Of a stretch of 6,147 bases of DNA, positions 1 through 3,304 are shown piece by piece; positions within the stretch are counted from its first letter, which is position 1; the number at the start of each line of letters is the position of its first letter. Both the position numbers and the translations under genes were made by a program. Below the pieces are notes generated by a model, which made no database searches, had not been told where the DNA came from, and worked only from the letters and a program-made list of their open reading frames with translations. The stretch comes from Bacillota bacterium (GTDB lineage: Bacteria; Bacillota; Clostridia; Christensenellales; SZUA-584): assembly GCA_023436525.1 (NCBI GenBank), contig JAEZIW010000002.1:1-6147 (forward strand), in the 5' to 3' direction.

Positions 1-309
1 ATACAGTGAAATACAAAACGAAATGATGGACAAGCCAAGTATGAAATAGGCGGACAATGTATCCAATCGCAGGACAAATGAAAACAACGGAATTTGCGTT
101 TTAAACACATCGATAATCAGTATGCCGCCGCCCGAAAGTATAAACTGGAGAGAAGACCAAACACCTAAACCCGCTGCGAGCATGCAGGCGATATTGGAAA
201 TGAACCGGCACAATCTGTATTTTCCCGTGAACAGCAAAGATAAAACGGCAGCCGCTAAATACATGGATAATGAAGCTGCGAACAACCCAAGCGGGTTTAA
301 ACCACTCAT
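1..309 (-). CDS. N-terminal part of a hydrogenase-4 component B-like (HyfB/HycC-type) antiporter subunit, cut by the left edge
   Basis: An uninterrupted minus-strand frame of 103 codons starts at ATG 309-307 and reaches base 1 without a stop. The protein is strongly hydrophobic, with predicted membrane segments near residues 6-27, 36-56 and 84-103. Between the last two lies a short polar, strand-like stretch, followed by the motif FVLRLDTLSAYFI (residues 78-90). Large proton-antiporter-like subunits of group 4 hydrogenases (HyfB, HycC) and their complex I relatives (NuoL/ND5) carry an 'LRxDxLSAFF' motif at the same place, before their third helix. Those proteins are about 600-670 residues long, so most of the gene is missing. 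In such complexes this subunit sits in the membrane and is thought to move protons or sodium. The start is not certain: only a weak G-rich stretch (325-321) lies upstream, 11 nt from the ATG, and an in-frame TTG at 327 is an alternative. It could instead belong to another complex I-like antiporter family. Confidence 0.62.
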   Translation of the reverse strand, partial: MSGLNPLGLFAASLSMYLAAAVLSLLFTGKYRLCRFISNIACMLAAGLGVWSSLQFILSGGGILIIDVFKTQIPLFSFVLRLDTLSAYFILGLSIISFCISLY

Positions 310-716
310 AAAAAGGCACGCCCCCAAACTGACTGAAAAAATAACCGTACACCGGTTAAGTATAAAGCCTATATGCCTATACCATTAAAAACAGGGAGTT
401 CAACAATGATTCTGATCAATGATTATAGAATAACACAGTATGAAATTCAGACAACGCCGATCACATGGATTATTTATTGCCGATTAACTCCGCATATCAG
501 AGTAGCACCGCATGATAATGCCGTCAAGTTTATTTGCATTATTAATCTATACGTGGGTATTTATAGTCTGTTGAACCATGATGCTATTAATAAAGCTTCA
601 AGCCTTAATTAAGAGATGGTGGAGTGGTGTCATGGAGCCATTGGTCCAGATACAGCCGCAACCCTATAAATCCATAACGGTAGGCAGGAGGATATGAGAA
701 TTGTGATCTTTTTGGC
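310..716. other. AT-rich intergenic gap without a convincing gene
   Basis: This gap of about 400 bp lies downstream of the kinase gene and upstream of the antiporter-like gene, both on the minus strand. It should hold the promoter of the latter. One weak minus-strand candidate is a GTTCAA complement (TTGAAC, 403-398) with TATAGG at 381-376 and a 16 bp spacer. Another is a perfect TATAAT at 427-422 that lacks a good -35 box. A plus-strand frame at 406-612 (68 codons, ATG preceded by GGGAG 7 nt upstream) looks like chance coding: it matches no family I recognise and its composition is that of the gap. A small AAGGC/GCTTT hairpin on the minus strand (about 608-594) has only five stem pairs and no T-run, so I do not call it a terminator. 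Confidence 0.6.
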
Positions 717-1994
717 TCATCCAAGCGGAAGTACGACTTTTAAAGTGAACAGCCCTTCCTCAGTTTCAAACGCACAATAGCCATTGTGCTTTTCCGCAAT
801 CATCCTGATACTTTTAGCACCAAAGCCATGCTGCGGGTGAACGCTTTCGGGCAATCCCTCCCGCATTGTGACGGTTCCCCGGTAAGGGTTGCTGATATAG
901 ATCAAAAGTTTATCCTTATGCGGCTGGCAGTTGATGCGTACCGTTCGTTGAGTCTCATTGTCCATTTTCGCAGCGGCATAAATCGCATTATCCAATCCGT
1001 TGGACAGCAGCGCACAGAGCTCTGTATCCGAAAGGGGCAGGGCGGCGGGGATGTTGACTTCGGCGCTGAAAGCCACATTCTGCTGTTTTGCTTTCGTCGC
1101 GAAAGAAGACAGAATCAGATTGACAGCGTTGTTCTCGCAGTATCGTACGGGTACAATCTTATCTATATCGGTTTGCGCCTGTTTTATATACTCACTCGCC
1201 TTAGAAATCTCGCCGACTTCAAGATAACTGTTGATAAGGGATAGATGATGGCGCATGTCATGGCGGTAAATCGAGGTTTGCCGCTGCACCTGCTGCAGCG
1301 CAAAAATTTCGTTTTTGGCCCGCTCAGATTGCGTTTTGAGTATTGCGTTATCCGTTTCCAGTCTGCTGCGTCGCTGGACTTCCTGATGGTAGACGGAAAC
1401 AAACGCCACGTAAAAGAGCGCCATCACCGTGGGAAGGAATTCGGTGACCATCCGCACGCCCGTATACAAGGCATCGGTAAAAACGGTTGTGGTATAGTCG
1501 AATATGTAATAAACCAAAGGGAGACCACCGAACAGCAGCAGCGACCGTTGGGAATAGGTCATTGCCCGATAAGCCGCCTTGACGAAATACCGCCGGAGAA
1601 GAAAAAACATCGGAACCAAAGTCAGCATATAACCCAGCTCATAGGCCAGTGTTGTGCCGAACAGATGAAGAGTAAGGGTCCCGATCCATCGCGGCAGCTG
1701 ACAGCAGAAATATGCGGTTAAAATGCTTGCCAGGGCAACGCCCCAAGGCCGTTTGAAACGGAGCACCAACATAAGGAAAAGCGGGAGATGGGAAATAAGC
1801 GGGTAAAGCCTTTTGGTTTGTTCAAACCCCAAAAGGGCGTAAAAGAATGTTTGCGCCGCCAAAAGGGCAACGCTCAGCACCACCACCTCACGGCGCTCCT
1901 TTTTTGAGATGCAGCCACCCGCAAAGCCGACCGTGAGAAAAGTGCCATACATTAAGACAAACGCATAATTGATTAATCCTAAAATCTCCATCAT
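717..1994 (-). CDS. AgrC/HPK10-type sensor histidine kinase with a multi-pass membrane sensor and a GHKL ATPase domain
   Basis: The protein has 425 residues. The N-terminal ~200 residues carry about six or seven hydrophobic segments (near 5-26, 37-56, 63-80, 84-100, 104-134, 150-171 and 183-203). A charged, probably coiled-coil linker follows (about 204-240). The dimerisation/phosphoacceptor motif is YRHDMRHHL, with the likely phosphorylated residue H245. The ATP-binding domain shows the N box SNGLDNA (N332, D335, N336) and a single G box HGFGAKSI (389-396), the pattern of the HPK10 (AgrC/ComD) group, which detects extracellular peptides in its best known members. The start at ATG 1994 is favoured because AGGGAG lies 7 nt upstream and the ATG overlaps the regulator's TGA stop by one base, which implies translational coupling. 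An adjacent ATG at 1991 is possible. The open frame extends further upstream to 2129 but would overlap the regulator, so the longer form is rejected. The input signal cannot be read from the sequence. Confidence 0.9.
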   Translation of the reverse strand: MMEILGLINYAFVLMYGTFLTVGFAGGCISKKERREVVVLSVALLAAQTFFYALLGFEQTKRLYPLISHLPLFLMLVLRFKRPWGVALASILTAYFCCQLPRWIGTLTLHLFGTTLAYELGYMLTLVPMFFLLRRYFVKAAYRAMTYSQRSLLLFGGLPLVYYIFDYTTTVFTDALYTGVRMVTEFLPTVMALFYVAFVSVYHQEVQRRSRLETDNAILKTQSERAKNEIFALQQVQRQTSIYRHDMRHHLSLINSYLEVGEISKASEYIKQAQTDIDKIVPVRYCENNAVNLILSSFATKAKQQNVAFSAEVNIPAALPLSDTELCALLSNGLDNAIYAAAKMDNETQRTVRINCQPHKDKLLIYISNPYRGTVTMREGLPESVHPQHGFGAKSIRMIAEKHNGYCAFETEEGLFTLKVVLPLG

Positions 1995-2716
1995 CACGTA
2001 ACTCCCTTTTCCGCAAACAGATGATCCATATATGCCTTGCGAACCTGTGCATAAAGCCGCCGTGAAACCGGCACGACACGGCCTGTATAAGTCAGGATAT
2101 CTGCAGAGCGAAGCTCCTGGACTTGCCAAAGGTTAACGATAAACGCCCTGTGCACACGAATAAATTCCGGCCTTTGTAAAAGTACGCCCTCATATTCGGA
2201 TAGCGGCGCGACCAGTTCGCGTACACTGCCATCCGTCAAATGAAAGCACAGCATTCTGTTCATGACTTCTACATAAGCAAGCCTGAAAAACGGAATGTTG
2301 GCCACGCCGTTTTGAAACCTGACGGACAAACCATCCTCCGGCTTTTGAGCAATGCGAAATAGTTTATCTAAAATTGGATAGAGATTATCCGCCGTGGCAG
2401 GCTTCAACAGATAGGCAAACGCTTCGACAGAATAACTTTCCACGGCGAATTCGGGCGACGAGGTTAAAAAAGCGATCTTTATGTTATCATCAAACTCCCT
2501 GACTTCATGAGCAACTTCCATACCGTTGACCAGCGGCATCATGACATCCAAAATCAGCAAGTCATACCCGCCTTTGCGTACATCCTCCAGAAGTGCAATA
2601 CTGTCTGAATAAGTTGTATAAGTAAAACATGCTTTCGTTTTCTCCCGATAGTCACTCAGCAGCTTCGAGAGCCTGTTCAGCTCTTTTATTTGATCATCAC
2701 AAACTGCAATACGCAT
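1994..2716 (-). CDS. LytTR-family response regulator (AgrA/ComE/LytR type)
   Basis: The protein has 240 residues, typical for the family. Residues 1-120 are a receiver domain: acidic pair D7-D8 in AVCDD, phosphoacceptor D57 in LILDVMMP, switch residue T85 in FLTSS and the conserved K105 in LLKP. Residues about 132-235 are a LytTR DNA-binding domain, recognisable from FIRVHRAFIVNL (185-196) and VPVSRRLYAQVRKAY (215-229). Proteins of this type bind pairs of 9-bp direct repeats spaced 12-13 bp apart and usually activate transcription. The start ATG at 2716 follows a GGGGTGA sequence at a normal distance. The gene is first in an operon with the sensor kinase, and the stop of one overlaps the start of the other. 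This order, regulator before kinase, is the reverse of agrC-agrA. Its likely targets are its own promoter and the divergent operon beginning at 2959, because repeats fitting the family operator lie between them (inference). Confidence 0.93.
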   Translation of the reverse strand: MRIAVCDDQIKELNRLSKLLSDYREKTKACFTYTTYSDSIALLEDVRKGGYDLLILDVMMPLVNGMEVAHEVREFDDNIKIAFLTSSPEFAVESYSVEAFAYLLKPATADNLYPILDKLFRIAQKPEDGLSVRFQNGVANIPFFRLAYVEVMNRMLCFHLTDGSVRELVAPLSEYEGVLLQRPEFIRVHRAFIVNLWQVQELRSADILTYTGRVVPVSRRLYAQVRKAYMDHLFAEKGVT

Positions 2717-2755
2717 ATTTGGTCACCCCGTTGATTCATGCACGATGTATTTTCT

Positions 2756-2786
2756 ATTTTACCATAAGCGGCTTGTGTCGTGTCAC
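2756..2786 (-). promoter_or_regulatory. Candidate sigma-A promoter of the regulator-kinase operon
   Basis: Reading leftward, GTGACA (2786-2781, five of six matches to TTGACA) is followed after 19 bp by TAAAAT (2761-2756), which is preceded by TG one base away, giving an extended -10 element (TGGTAAAAT). Transcription would begin near 2749 and leave a leader of about 33 nt before the regulator ATG at 2716. The long spacer and imperfect -35 are what one expects of a promoter that needs an activator. The predicted LytTR repeats end only 9 bp upstream of the -35. Confidence 0.45.
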
Positions 2787-2795
2787 TTCGATATG

Positions 2796-2826
2796 ACCGT
2801 TTACAACAAAAAACACCACCGTTCAT
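2796..2826 (+). promoter_or_regulatory. Predicted LytTR operator: two 9-bp direct repeats with a 13-bp gap
   Basis: ACCGTTTAC (2796-2804) and ACCGTTCAT (2818-2826) share ACCGTT and start 22 bp apart, so both lie on the same face of the helix. The published LytTR site consensus is [TA][AC][CA]GTTN[AG][TG], used as direct repeats 12-13 bp apart. The second copy fits all positions and the first misses only the last. A weaker third copy, TTTGTTAAA, begins at 2839, 21 bp further on. The pair sits between a LytTR regulator gene and the divergent surface-protein operon. The repeats read toward the rightward operon, yet they abut the leftward -35, so one operator may serve both. Confidence 0.55.
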
Positions 2827-2829
2827 GCG

Positions 2830-2842
2830 CAAAACGGTTTTG
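2830..2842. repeat. Perfect 13-bp palindrome CAAAACGGTTTTG
   Basis: Six bases on each side of a central G are exactly complementary. Read on the minus strand, it contains ACCGTTTTG, an eight-of-nine match to the LytTR half-site, in the opposite orientation to the two repeats just to its left. It may be an extra binding site or a separate operator. The arms are too short and the flanks too poor in T for a terminator. Confidence 0.4.
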
Positions 2843-2877
2843 TTAAAGAAATGATGTTATTTTAGTACCGTGGGGAA

Positions 2878-2909
2878 TTGACCAATGTGCGTCGAAATTA
2901 AGGTAGAAT
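2878..2909 (+). promoter_or_regulatory. Candidate rightward promoter of the lemA-like/surface-protein operon, with a 20-bp spacer
   Basis: TTGACC (2878-2883, five of six matches to the -35 consensus) and TAGAAT (2904-2909, five of six matches to the -10) are separated by 20 bp, longer than the optimal 17. Such spacing is known for LytTR-activated promoters such as agr P3, which depend on the activator. Transcription would start near 2916, which excludes the ATG at 2914 as the start of the next gene. ACCGTGGGG at 2867-2875, next to the -35, is a further imperfect LytTR-like half-site. A perfect TTGACA at 2909-2914 lacks a properly spaced -10. Confidence 0.42.
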
Positions 2910-2945
2910 TGACATGCTGATAGTTAATAAGGCGCTATTCGTAAA

Positions 2946-2953
2946 AGGAGGGG
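2946..2953 (+). promoter_or_regulatory. Strong Shine-Dalgarno sequence that sets the start of the lemA-like gene
   Basis: AGGAGGGG lies 4 nt before ATG 2956 and 7 nt before ATG 2959. The spacing favours 2959, and both rule out the longer reading from ATG 2914, which has no ribosome binding site and starts at or before the predicted transcript start. Confidence 0.7.
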
Positions 2954-2958
2954 CAATG

Positions 2959-3282
2959 ATGACAGCCTGGATTGCTTGGCTTCTTGCCGGGGTGAGCATT
3001 GGAGGTTTGTTGGTAATCTGGTTTGTCTCAGTTTGTCGGAAGCTGACACGGGCAAAGCAGAGTGTGGAAAATGCCATCCGTCAGGTGAGGCTCCACGTAG
3101 ACGGTTTTGCGCAAGTCTGCAACGGACCATACGAAGCGGCTGCGGCCAATTCCCTGAGCGTCAGCCGGTTGATCTACCGCGAAGCGGTAAAGAACTACGA
3201 AGCCGAGATAGACAAGCCTATCAACAGGCTTCCCGCACTTGTATTAGGCTTTCACGCCATCTCAGAAACGGATGGACCATGA
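2959..3282 (+). CDS. Short LemA-like membrane protein
   Basis: The protein has 107 residues. Residues 3-24 form one hydrophobic membrane segment with no signal-peptidase site. A basic patch follows, then a helix containing RAKQSVENAIRQV (31-43), which resembles the 'NxVxxAWSQIDVQL' helix that opens the LemA domain. The C-terminal SRLIYREAVKNYEAEID (69-85) and the NRLPALVLGFH stretch (89-99) resemble the end of LemA proteins, where a 'YNDAVxxYN' helix precedes an 'FPxNLIAxxFGF' tail. Full LemA proteins have about 180-200 residues. Here the two middle helices are reduced to a short link (about 50-65), so this is either a minimal variant or a remnant with an internal deletion. LemA proteins are membrane-anchored helical bundles of unsettled function. 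The gene is co-oriented with the surface-protein gene 22 nt downstream, and no terminator lies between them, so they are probably cotranscribed. An extended start at 2956 or 2914 is possible but less likely. Confidence 0.68.
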   Translation: MTAWIAWLLAGVSIGGLLVIWFVSVCRKLTRAKQSVENAIRQVRLHVDGFAQVCNGPYEAAAANSLSVSRLIYREAVKNYEAEIDKPINRLPALVLGFHAISETDGP

Positions 3283-3304
3283 CATACCGAAACGGAGGAA
3301 AAGT

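Noticed and set aside
101..388. ORFs at 101-352 (minus, GTG start) and 122-388 (plus)
   Set aside because: Both overlap the open antiporter-like frame on the minus strand, whose hydrophobic segments and conserved motif make it the real one.
594..608. Small hairpin as a terminator for the kinase operon
   Set aside because: Only five stem pairs, one of them G-T, with no following T-run; no convincing terminator was found in the gap.
406..612. 68-codon plus-strand ORF with a reasonable GGGAG spacing
   Set aside because: No recognisable family, composition no different from the AT-rich gap, and it overlaps the presumed promoter of the leftward gene. It stays possible but unsupported.
786..1721. 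Two abutting plus-strand ORFs (152 and 158 codons) antisense to the kinase gene
   Set aside because: They lie wholly inside the strongly supported kinase gene, are rich in Arg, His and Cys as antisense shadows often are, and show no domain or ribosome binding site.
2793..2846. 17-codon basic peptide ORF (MTVYNKKHHRSCAKRFC) in the divergent region, a possible signal peptide for the kinase
   Set aside because: No ribosome binding site, no leader or export motif, and it coincides with the operator repeats, so chance is likelier.
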